From positions 1-13,077 of the forward strand of contig BBFD01000091.1 of assembly GCA_001313065.1 (NCBI GenBank): a DNA stretch of 13,077 nt, in the 5' to 3' direction. Under the pieces are notes generated by a model. The model was not told where the DNA came from, searched no databases, and saw only the letters and a list, made by a program, of their open reading frames with translations. This DNA comes from Silvimonas sp. JCM 19000. GTDB taxonomy: Bacteria > Pseudomonadota > Gammaproteobacteria > Burkholderiales > Chitinibacteraceae. Made by a program: the position numbers and the translations under genes. Positions 1 to 7,928 of this stretch are shown here, one piece after another (positions within the stretch are counted from its first letter, which is position 1; the number at the start of each line of letters is the position of its first letter).

Positions 1-132
1 GGCGGCCCGGCGGGACGGAATTCACCAGCGGGTTTAACGCAGCGCGCCACGGCCGCTTACTACGGCTATATGGGCGCCATGTATGGATGCGGTGCGACCG
101 GCTTCCATAAACGATAGCCAGAACGCGCAGCG

Positions 133-150
133 CCATGCCGTTATGCATGG
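133..150. repeat. Short hairpin, 6-bp arms
   Basis: Arms CCATGC (133-138) and GCATGG (145-150) flank a 6-nt loop. It lies just left of a stronger hairpin in the gap after the SDR gene. Its function is unknown; it may be part of a bidirectional transcript end. Confidence 0.35.
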
Positions 151-157
151 TGTGCAC

Positions 158-183
158 GAGGCCCACGGCACCACGTGGGCCTC
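158..183. terminator. Strong intergenic hairpin, possible bidirectional terminator
   Basis: Arms GAGGCCCACG (158-167) and CGTGGGCCTC (174-183) form a perfect 10-bp stem with a 6-nt loop. It lies about 31 bp beyond the stop of the SDR gene (minus strand) and downstream of whatever ends at the left edge on the plus strand. The position suits a terminator shared by convergent genes. Neither side has a real U tract; the plus side is only slightly T-rich. Intrinsic termination is therefore uncertain, and a 3'-end stabilising hairpin is equally possible. Confidence 0.45.
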
Positions 184-214
184 TGGCTTCTTGCTGCCGC
201 CCGCTAGACCGGTC

Positions 215-810
215 TTACCAGACGTTATAAACCCGGCCCGTTTGCGCCCCTTCCACGCTACGCACATAAGCCTGCGCCACCCGCGCCGCCGCTACCGTTT
301 CAAAGCCCGGAAAGGCAGGGCCATATGCCTCGCGCGATTCGGTCAGCAAGGTCGGCTGATGACGTTGATGCGGCTGCCATTGGCCAATTCGATGGCGGCT
401 CCGCGCACAAAACCTTCCAAAGCGGCATTCACGCTGCTGGCGTTAGCGCCATTGCGAATCGGCTCGTGCGCAACGATGCCACCCGTTAAGGTGATCGAGC
501 CACCAGCATTCAAATAGCGTTGACCTATCAATGCCACGCGGACCTGGCCAAGCAATTTGTGTTGCAGGCCGATATCGAATTGCGCGGCGCTCATTTCGGC
601 GAGCGGGCCAAAATGCATCTGGCCGGTGGCAGAGACGATAGCGTCCACCCGGCCCACCCGCTCAAACAGGGCGGTGACGCTGGCATCGTCGGTGATGTCG
701 ACTTGATGGTCGCCCGAGCTCCTGCCGGCGCGAATTAATTCATGGCTGGCCAGGGCGGCGCTGACGGCTTTGCCCACGGTACCGGTTGCTCCAATGATCA
801 GGATTTTCAT
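215..810 (-). CDS. Short-chain dehydrogenase/reductase family protein, atypical (Lin1944-like)
   Basis: This is a Rossmann-fold NAD(P)-binding protein of about 198 residues once one frame break is repaired. The N-terminus has the glycine-rich dinucleotide motif G7-x-x-G10-x-x-G13 (IIGATGTVGKAV). At the position of the usual SDR catalytic Y-x-x-x-K, just before NAALEGFVRGAAIEL, the sequence reads A-S-S-V-N, so both Tyr and Lys are absent. This fits the short SDR subgroup typified by Listeria Lin1944, whose members lack classical active-site residues and have no known function. The reading frame breaks near 354-355, where GG instead of GGG is present. Adding one G continues the protein as SPTLLTESREAYGPAF and on to a natural end, GRVYNVW. 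The gene is divergent from a LysR regulator, which suggests that regulator controls it. Only a weak ribosome site (GAGAG) precedes the ATG. Confidence 0.82.
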
Positions 811-918
811 GGTGTTTGCGCTCTCACAGGAAATAGGGAGCGCTCATTGTCAGGCCGGCGCCGCTACCGAAAAAATGCCGATATACTTTGCGCAATCCTA
901 ACCAGGAGTTTGCAATCC
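811..918. promoter_or_regulatory. Divergent SDR-lysR intergenic region
   Basis: This 108-bp gap separates the two divergent start codons and is where a LysR-type protein would normally bind. It holds the palindromes GAGCGCTC (838-845) and TTGCGCAA (888-895) and two copies of TTTGCGC (815-821, 887-893). A -10-like TATACT lies at 882-887 on the plus strand, but no convincing -35 sits 17 bp upstream. The lysR ribosome site AGGAG is at 903-907. An A6 run is at 870-875. Which palindrome, if any, is the operator cannot be decided from sequence. Confidence 0.45.
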
Positions 919-1813
919 ATGGATCGATTGCGTTGTATGGAGGTGTTTGTCGCGGTGGTGGAAGGCGGCAGTTTGAGCAAAGCGGCAGAGCAATTCGAGA
1001 TCTCGGCCGTGATGGTGGGCAAGCATATCCGCCAGTTAGAGACGCATCTGGCGCGCGCCTGTTACAACGCAGCACGCGCCGACAAAGCCTGACTGATGCG
1101 GGCGCGACATTCTTTGCCCATTGCCGCACCGTCATTGAAGAAATGCGTCGGGCTGAACTGGCTGTAGAAAGTCTGCATGCCGTGCACAAGGCACCTTGCG
1201 CATCAGCGCACCCACCACCTTGGGCAGTTGGGTCATCGCGCCTTTATTGGCCGACTATTTGCGCGCCCAGCCGCAGGTACAGGCTGAACTGGTATTGAGC
1301 GATAGCCGCGCTGATTTGATCAAGGAGCGCTTTGATATCGCGATCCGCATTGGCGAATTAGGCTCGGAGGAATTAGTGGCGCGGCCATTGGGCGCCTATC
1401 GCATGGTCATAGCCGCGGCGCCGGAATATCTGACGCGCTTTGGCACGCCGCAGGCATTAGCCGACCTGGCGCAGCATCGCTGCCTGAGCCATATGGCCTG
1501 GAGTAATCGCAATGCCTGGCAATTAAACGATATGCACGGCGCAGGAGCGTGGCCGCAACAGAGTTGTTTTACCGCCAATGATGGCAATGCATTGCGTCTG
1601 GCCGCCTTGCGTGGCGCCGGTCTGATCCTGCAGCCCGAAGTTTTGTTAGCCGAGGATATTGCCGCCGGCAGATTGCTTGCGGTGCTAGCCGACTATTTGC
1701 CGCCAGCGCGACCGATTCATCTGGTGTATTTGCCAGACAATCAGCCGCGCCCCAAATTGAGCAGCTTCGTCGCGTTTATGCTGCAGCACCCGATTCAAGC
1801 CCGCAGGCTTTAG
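919..1813 (+). CDS. LysR-family transcriptional regulator
   Basis: This is a DNA-binding regulator of about 298 residues after repair of two frame breaks. Residues 1-60 form the winged helix-turn-helix, beginning MDRLRCMEVFVAVVEGGSLS and continuing KAAEQFEISAVMVGKHIRQL. The remainder, from about residue 90, is a periplasmic-binding-protein-like effector domain with ISAPTTLGSWVIAPLLADYL near its start; it resembles the CrgA-like LysR subgroup. The ATG is chosen because AGGAG lies 11 nt upstream and the family N-terminus starts there. The breaks are at 1050-1051 (restoring GGG gives LGARLLQRSTRRQSLTD) and 1190-1191 (restoring GGG gives HKGTLRISAP). It is divergent from the SDR gene, its likely target; the ligand is unknown. 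Its stop overlaps the stop of the convergent GH127 gene by three bases. Confidence 0.88.
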
Positions 1814-3744
1814 CCATAAGTCACGTCTTGCACCGCCTGTTTAAGCCAGACCTGCATCGGGCCAGCCGCCCGGTTATGCCAGGCGTAATACGGGATGGCC
1901 GTTAACTGCACGTCGCGTGCGGATTGGCGGCCACTGCCCGCCACTTCCTGATACAGCGCGTTGTTCCAGCGCCGTTCTGGCACAGGCAAACGCCCGAGCA
2001 AACGCAAGACCACCACGCCATCAAGCAATTCCGGCTCCCAGTCGACTGCGCTATCGTGATGGGTCGGCACTTCGACATCCAGTAATGAGATGCCGGGATG
2101 GTCGGCGGCCTCGATGCAATACAGCAGCGGCCCGCGCATTAATGCCACGCGGCCTGCGTTTTCCAATACATGCGGATGGCTTTGCATTACCCGCACCGGC
2201 ATCGGCAAGGACAGCCGGATCCGATCCCCCGGTTGCCACGCGCGTTGCAGTTTTAAATACTGGCCTGGCTCAAGTTCATGCGGCTCTACCTTGCCGTTAA
2301 TGCTGATGCTGGCTTGCGGGCCCACCCATGCGGGAATGCGCAGCATCAAATCAAAGCTGCTATTGGCATCGATGCAGATTTCGATATCACCATCCCATGG
2401 ATAACGGGTTTTTTTGCTCAATACCCACGCGCCAGCCATCCAGATCGATATCCGCGCTGTTATCGGCATATAAATGCACCCAGAGCGCCGGGCTGGTGCT
2501 ATAAACCGATCCACTCAATGCGGCGATGGTGCGCGCCACATTGGGCGGGCAGCAGGCGCATTCATACCAGTTTTGCCGACTGTGGCTGCCGTCATTAGCC
2601 AGCGGATTGACATAAAAAAATAACGCTTACCATCCAGCGACCAGCCTGGCAGCATGGCGTTATATAGCGTGTGCTCGATCAGATCGGCGTATTGCGCATT
2701 GCCGGTGGCGGCTAACATGCGCTGGTTCCACATCATGCTGCCAATGGCGGCGCAGGTTTCGGTATAGGCCTGCGCATTGGGCAATTCGTAATCCGCGCCC
2801 AGCGCTTCGCGTGATGGCGCGAACCCAATCCACCCGAGATATAGATCTGGTGCGCCTGCATATGCCGCCACAATTGTTCCAGCGTCTGCAACAACGAGGG
2901 ATCGCCGGTTTCCAGAAACACATCGGCCGCGCCCGAGTTGTAATACAGCGCGCGCACCGCATGGCCCGCCATCGCGTCCAGCTTGCGCAACGGGGCGTGA
3001 TCCTGAAAATATTCCAGGCCAAACCAGCCGCCTTTAAGCTGGCCATAACCGCGCGCATCAATAAAATGTTCGGCCTGACGCAAATATGCGGCATTGCCGG
3101 TTTCGCGATACAACTCCACCAACGCCAGCTCGATTTCTTCGTGCCCATCAATACCGGGATTCTTGCCTTCGATAACGCTGCCAAATACCGCGCAGATCAA
3201 ATCGGCAAAGCGGATGGCCACATTCAACAGCCGCCGGTTGCCTGAGTGCGGTGGTGCGCAACGGCGGCCTGCAATAAATGCCCGGCGCAATACAATTCGT
3301 GATTGTCGCGCAGATTGCTCCAGCGCTCATCGGCGCGCTCCAGCGCATACCAGGTATTCAGATAACCATCGGCGCATTGCGCCGCTTCAATCAAATCCAG
3401 CGCCAGCTCCAGTTTTTTTTCCTGCAAGCGCGGTGAGGGTTCGACCGCCAAAACCCAACTTGCGGCTTCGATCCATTTGTAGACGTCGGTGTCGTTAAAC
3501 ACCTTGCCGCGAAACGGTCCGATATCCGGGTTTTGCAAGCGGCGAAAATTGTCCAGATTGCCCCATGCTTCCAGTTGTTCGAATTGCGTCAGCAAAGAAA
3601 CCCGGGCATTGCGCGCCTGGCGCGGGCCCCAGAACTGGCCCCCCAAGGTAACGGCCAACGGGGAGACCGGTAATAAGCGCGCATATGGCTGCCAGCCAGA
3701 TCTATGGCGCGCGGACGGACTGCGGGTTGCTGTAGAAGATTCAT
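1810..3744 (-). CDS. GH127 (DUF1680) beta-L-arabinofuranosidase-like glycoside hydrolase
   Basis: This enzyme is predicted to release L-arabinose from beta-L-arabinofuranosyl oligosaccharides. Repaired length is about 644 residues, usual for the family. Family signatures follow in order: FNDTDVYKWIEAAS (83-96), NHELYCAGHLLQAAV, DGHEEIELALVELYRETGN, YISGGLGSRH, a GEALGADYELPN-YTETC block (about 313-332) and YECACCPPN (about 394-402). By analogy with HypBA1, the acid/base Glu is in GEAL, Zn ligands Glu and Cys are in TETC, and the nucleophile and last Zn ligand are the CC pair; all are present after repair. There is no signal peptide, so it acts in the cytoplasm. It is last in the transporter operon, 21 bp after the second permease. 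The ATG at 3744-3742 has AGGA upstream. Frame breaks: missing bases near 3692, 3234 and 2810; overlong runs at 2614-2620 and 2409-2415. Exact substrate linkage is inference. Confidence 0.9.
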
Positions 3745-3765
3745 AGCGACATTCCTGGAGTGGGG

Positions 3766-4693
3766 TCAGGCCTTGACGGCACCGGCAATCAAGCCGTGGA
3801 TATAAAACCGTTGCAGCAATAAAAAACAGTAAAGCGCAGGGCAGAATGCTGATGCTGATACCGGCTTGCATCACGCCCCAATTCACCCCGCCCATAAATT
3901 GCGATTGCGCACTTTGCAACAGCACCGGCAAGGTAAAGCGATCGGAATCGGTAATCAGCACCAAGGCCACCAGCAATTCATTCCACGCGGTAAAGAAGGC
4001 AAATAAAGCCACGGTGACAATGCCCGGCGTCACCACCGGCAACATCACCCGCAGCAGCGTGCTGAATACATTGCAGCCATCCAGCGTGGCGGCTTCTTCC
4101 AGTTCACGCGGCACGCAATCAAAGGAATTGCGCATCATGAAAATTGAAAACGGCAATTGAAAGGTGGTATAAACCAGCGCCAGCCCCAACAATGAATTAT
4201 GCAAATGCAGCACATTCAGCAAAATAAACAACGGGGTCAAAATAGACTGAAACGGGATCATCATGGTGGCCAAAACCAGCATAAATATCAGGGTTTTGCA
4301 GGGAAAACGGAAACGGCTGAAACCATATCCGCCCAATACCGATAACACCACCACGCCAAATACCGTCATCAAGGTTACGCAGGTGCTGTTCCACAAATAA
4401 CGGCCGATGCCGACACCCACTTCGGTTAACGCGGCGTAATTCTGCCAGGAGAAATGCGAAGGCCAGAAGGTGGGCGGCGAAGCCGAAGCTTCTGCGGCCG
4501 GTTTAAACGAAGTCAGCACTGACCAGACAATGGGAAACAGAAACAACAGCATCACGCCACTGGCAAAGGTCAGCAACAAAATGCGGCCCCAGGGCCAATG
4601 GCGGCTGGCTTGCGTGGCCGGTTCGGCGGGGGCTGAATTGGCTGGCTGCGCGCTCGCCGCAAAATCATCCAGCGTAAGCGTCGGTTGAGTCAT
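3766..4693 (-). CDS. Carbohydrate ABC transporter permease, CUT1 family (MalG-like)
   Basis: This inner-membrane permease is about 308 residues after repair. A cytoplasmic Ala/Pro-rich N-terminus of about 35 residues is followed by the first membrane helix (about 38-60) and further hydrophobic helices. The ATPase-contacting EAA loop is at about 200-219 (E-A-A ... G206 ... L-P), within EEAATLDGCNVFSTLLRVML. An A/T run of six (3821-3826) that should be five shifts the frame near the end. Removing one base gives the typical MalG-type tail LLLQRFYIHGLIAGAVKA and a stop at 3768-3766. The AAGGAG ribosome site precedes the ATG. It lies 17 bp after the MalF-like gene and 21 bp before GH127, so the three are surely one operon. 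As written, the frame appears to run on into GH127, a false fusion. Confidence 0.92.
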
Positions 4694-4710
4694 GGCAATC
4701 TCCTTGCGGC

Positions 4711-5598
4711 TTAATCGTCACTGCGCAGCAAATACAGCTGCACAAAACTCATTACGATCAATATCAGCAGCAGCACCACCGACATGGCTGAGGCATAGCC
4801 GACTTTGGAATAAGTGAATGCGGCGCGATATATCCAGAACACCACCGGAATGGTGCTGTTTTGCGGCCCGCCATGGGTCATGATGTAAAACTGATCAAAT
4901 GCCAGATAAGAGCCGATTACCGAAACCGTTAATGCCAGCGCAAAAGTCTGGCGCATCAAAGGCAGCGTGATATAGCGCAATTGATGCCAGCGATTAGCGC
5001 CATCAATTCGCGCGGCTTCATATAAATCTTCCGGAATGGCCTGCATGCCCACCAGCAACAACACCATGGTGAATCCGGTCATTTTCCAGGTGACCATGGC
5101 GACAATAGACAGCAATGCGCTATTGGCACTATCAAACCATTGCACCGGCTCATCGATCAGATGCAGTTGCATTAATACGGCGCTAAAGATGCCGACCTGA
5201 TCGTTATACAACCAGACCCAAAGCAGACTGGCCGCGCTCATGCCGATCACAACAGGCAAAAAAATACGCAGTCCGGAACAGCCCCGATAAACGCCCGGGT
5301 TGTTGCACCACCAGCGCCAGAATAAATGCGGCAATAAACAAGGCTGGCGTTACCAGCAGGGTGTATCGCGTGGTAAACCAAAGGCTGTCCCAGAACGAGG
5401 CGTCGTGCAGCAATTGCACATAATTATCCAGGCCGCTAAAACTGCGCGGGCCAAACAAGGGCCAGTCATGCAATGACATCCATAAGGTCATTGCCAGCGG
5501 CACAAAAAAAAGAACACTGCAATCATTGCAAGGCAAGGCGCAACAAACAGCCCGCCGGCAATGGCCTGGCGTTGGGACAAACGCATACTGGCAATCAT
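4711..5598 (-). CDS. Carbohydrate ABC transporter permease, CUT1 family (MalF-like)
   Basis: This is the partner inner-membrane permease of the MalG-like protein, 294 residues after repair. It begins MIASMRLSQRQAIAGG, then the first helix (about 16-40), LWMSLHDW, further helices, and the EAA loop at about 193-212 (EAARIDGANRWHQLRYITLP), where the ATPase docks. The tail ends SFVQLYLLRSDD. The ATG at 5598-5596 has GGGGGAG about 4 nt upstream. Two breaks occur: an A8 run at 5504-5511, where six restores VFFFVPLAMTLW, and an A7 run at 5258-5264, where six restores AYFLPVVIGMS. It follows the binding-protein gene after a 53-bp gap containing a GC hairpin. Substrate is inferred from the downstream GH127 enzyme; CUT1 systems usually carry oligosaccharides. 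Confidence 0.92.
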
Positions 5599-5616
5599 GA
5601 CGCTCCCCCGGGGGAA

Positions 5617-5639
5617 GCCGCCCGCACCATGCGGGCGGC
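5617..5639 (-). repeat. Intercistronic GC hairpin (REP-like position)
   Basis: Arms GCCGCCCGC (5617-5625) and GCGGGCGGC (5631-5639) form a perfect 9-bp stem with the 5-nt loop ACCAT. It starts 12 bp downstream of the binding-protein stop and ends 18 bp before the MalF-like ATG. No T run follows in the transcribed direction, so it is more likely an mRNA-stabilising or processing hairpin, or a partial attenuator, than a full terminator. A comparable arrangement (REP sequences between malE and malF) keeps binding protein in excess of permease in Escherichia coli. Confidence 0.6.
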
Positions 5640-5651
5640 GGATGGCGCGGC

Positions 5652-6899
5652 TTATTTGCTGCTCAGGATTTCATTAAAGCGGGTCTGGGCTTTGCGCACG
5701 GCGGCATTCACGTCGCCGCCATAGACCGCGTCTTGCACCAGCGTGGCCCAAGGTCCGTTATTGTCGTTGATCAACTGCGGAAACTTGTCGCTATAGGGCG
5801 CCTGACCACTGCTGAAGGCATCAAAGGCAATTTTCAGGCGGGGATCATCTTTGTAATAGGCCTGGCCCAGATCGGAGCGCACCGGAATGCTGCCGTTTTT
5901 TTGGCAAAGTATTCCGTCTGGATGGCGTCGCTCAAACACCAGGTCATGAATTGATAAGCCACATCCGGGTGTTTGCTGCCCTTGGGAATGGCAATCGAAT
6001 CGCCGCCAGCAAAACTGCCAGTGCCCCCCTTCTCGCCCGGGAAGGGCGTAATGCCGAAGTCGATTTCCGGATGTTCTTTCTTCAGCAAACCAATGGCAAA
6101 GGCGCCGGTGCGACCATGCCGACCTTGCCGGTCAAAAAAGGTATTGATGAAATTCTGGCCATTGTCGGTTTTGGAACCGGCGGAAATCTGGCCGCTACTC
6201 CACATGCGGTGATAGAAGGCCAATGCGTCTTTGACTTGCGGTTTATCCAGCGTTGCCGTCTTGCCATCCGCGCTTAGAATATCGCCGCCCGATGCCCAGA
6301 TATACGGCGCAAAGGTAAAGATCTGGCAGCCACCGCACGCGCCGGAGAAATAGAAGCCCTTAACCCCACCGCCCAATGCGGTGATCTTTTTTTGGCGTTG
6401 GCTTCTATGCTGGCCCAATCCTTGGGCGGGTTATCGGGGTTTAGCCCGGCCTTTTTTATACAGGCCTTTGTTGTACAACAGCACCGAGCTTCGGCACTGA
6501 ACGGCAAGGCATATTGGCGGCCATTGGCATTGGCCAGGCGCATATGCGCTTTAGATAACGTGGCGGCATAAGGCAGCGCTTTGGCTTTGTCGGTGATATC
6601 AGTCAATTGCCCGGCTTTGGCTAATTGCGGCACATAAATCAGATCGACCGCCAGAATATCCGGCACATTGCCCGATGCAGCCGCGGTGCCGAATTTGGTA
6701 ATGAAATCATCATTCGGGATTACGGTCAGGCTGATCTGATCTTTGTGGCTGCTGTTCCACGCCTTGACCAGGGGCTGGGCCACTGCCGAATCCTGCATCC
6801 GCACCCAGAACGTCACATTGTCATCGGCCTGCGCCCACGCAGAAGCCAGCATTAGCAGCTTGCGCCCAGTTGCAGCGTTGCCCTTCCAGAGAAATTCAT
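5652..6899 (-). CDS. Extracellular sugar-binding protein of an ABC transporter (family 1)
   Basis: This periplasmic protein captures the sugar and delivers it to the two permeases; repaired length is about 414 residues. The start is followed by a hydrophobic signal segment ending LLMLASAWAQA, with likely cleavage before DDNVTFWVRMQDSAVAQPLV. There is no lipobox cysteine, so it should be soluble. Mature-protein features include NVPDILAVDLIYVPQLAKAG, FAPYIWASGGDILS, KDALAFYHRMWSSGQ and PFPGEKGGTGSFAGGDSIAI, typical of family 1 binding proteins. ATG 6899-6897 is chosen because GGAG lies 7 nt upstream. Breaks: a missing base in the signal peptide (about 6850-6880), one near 6488 compensated by the T6 at 6452-6457, a T7 at 6387-6393, an A6 at 6134-6139 compensated near 6111, and a T7 at 5896-5902. 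It is the first gene of the operon and divergent from the AraC gene. Confidence 0.9.
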
Positions 6900-7108
6900 G
6901 ATGAGACTCCGTATTCAAGGGTTATGTGCCATCGGGCTCGACGGCATGTAGTTCTGGCGGCAATACTACAGCGCCAAAGCCGACCCACCAGCGGCGAAAA
7001 CGGCACAAAACGGGACGATTCCGACTTGGTGCATCGCAGCGCGACGCGCCCAGTGGCGCGGGAATCGCCGCAATATGGACAATTCAGACGCAAATAAGGA
7101 CGCATCCG
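6900..7108. promoter_or_regulatory. Divergent control region of the sugar operon and AraC gene
   Basis: This 209-bp gap must contain promoters for both directions and is the expected AraC-family binding region. It holds an inverted repeat TGTAGT (6947-6952) with ACTACA (6965-6970), a tandem AAAACGG (6997-7003 and 7007-7013, exactly 10 bp apart), a long-spaced pair CGATTCC (7016-7022) with GGAATCG (7061-7067), and a tight hairpin CGCGCC/GGCGCG (7045-7060). I could not identify a convincing sigma-70 promoter on either strand. The AraC ribosome site TAAGGA precedes its ATG by about 7 nt. Confidence 0.5.
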
Positions 7109-7922
7109 ATGTTGCATTTCAATCCGGCACTGGGCGTGCAGGCGCAAAACGGGGGATTGTTTGTTGCCGCCAGCGCCAACTGGCGCCATCCGGAACGCAA
7201 ACTCACGTCTTACGAGCTGATTTTTTTGTTAAAGAAGGCGTGCTGTATCTGACTGAGGCGGGCGTCGAGTTTGAAGTTCGGCCCGGCGAAGCCTGTTGCT
7301 ATGGCCCGAGCGACTACATCGTGGCCATCGTGGCGCCAGCCGTGATCTGAAGTTTTATTGGGTGCATTTCACCGTCGACGCGGCGGCCGAAGACGGCGCT
7401 TTGCACGCACGCCAACATGCCAGCGTAGCGCGGCCCGATCACTTGACCGCCCTGTTCCGCCGCCTGCTGGATGATCAGGAATTGTTCGGCGCGCGCTCCG
7501 CCACCTTGAGTTTGTTATTGATGCTGATGCTGTGTGAACTGGCCCGGTCCGGCGTCTCTGCCCGCGCACCGGATAGCCGCCCCGCCGCCCTCGCCGGTAA
7601 AGCCGAGGTGGTGATTCAGACCAAGTTTCAGGATGCAATCAGCGCCTCGTCCATTGCGGCCGAATTGCGCTGCAATCCTGATTATTTAGGCCGGGTATTT
7701 CGCACCGAATATGGCAAGACGATTACCGACACCATTAACGAACGTCGCATCCGCCACGCCTGCGCCTTATTGGCCGAAACGCGCAGCGGTATCGACGATA
7801 TTGCCCAACAATGCGGCTTTGCCGATACCGCCTATTTCCGCCGCATGTTCAAGCGTTTGCAAGGCATGACGCCAGGTGGATTCCGGCTTTTGCATACCCG
7901 CACACATATCAATCACGGCTAG
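7109..7922 (+). CDS. AraC-family transcriptional regulator
   Basis: This sugar-responsive regulator is about 270 residues after repair. The N-terminal half is a cupin-type sensing domain with GVLYLTEAGVEFEVRPGEAL, typical of AraC ligand-binding domains. The C-terminal domain carries two helix-turn-helix units: ISASSIAAELRCNPDYLGRV followed by FRTEYGKTI, and GIDDIAQQCGFADTAYFRRM with FKRLQGMTPGGFR. The ATG has TAAGGA upstream. Breaks: a T7 run at 7221-7227, where five restores YELIFVKEGVLYL, and CC at 7292-7293, where CCC restores GEALLLWPERLHRGHRGASR. It is divergent from the binding-protein operon and is therefore its likely activator, with L-arabinose or an arabinoside as possible effector (inference). 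Its 3' end lies 6 bp from the convergent protease-like gene. Confidence 0.9.
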
Positions 7923-7928
7923 TGCGCG

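Larger units (their letters stand above)
1..214. other. Unassigned left edge, possible end of a gene
   Basis: I cannot assign a gene here. On the plus strand all three frames end early (stops at 35-37, 108-110 and 115-117), so at most the last few dozen codons of a truncated upstream gene could be present, and none of the three tails has a motif I recognise. From about 118 to 214 the sequence is non-coding and contains two inverted repeats, listed separately. The SDR gene converges on this region from the right. Confidence 0.4.

Noticed and set aside
115..117. A sulfatase-like or other C-terminus ending at the left edge
   Set aside because: The short tails in the three plus-strand frames are too short and too generic to assign to any family.
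83..517. Plus-strand open frame of 144 codons
   Set aside because: It lies largely antisense to the SDR gene, whose protein is clearly recognisable. Its own translation shows no family motif.
3224..4693. A single open frame that reads as a permease fused to a glycoside hydrolase
   Set aside because: The fusion is created by one extra base in the run at 3821-3826. Removing it gives the normal MalG-type C-terminus and stop, and GH127 has its own ribosome site and ATG at 3744.
5605..5614. CCCCCGGGGG palindrome as a regulatory site
   Set aside because: Its C half contains the GGGGGAG ribosome site of the MalF-like gene, which explains the run. A 10-bp G/C palindrome alone is weak evidence.
5951..6277. 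Plus-strand open frames across the binding-protein gene
   Set aside because: They are antisense to a recognised gene. Their apparent length comes from the GC-rich codon structure and the minus-strand frame breaks.
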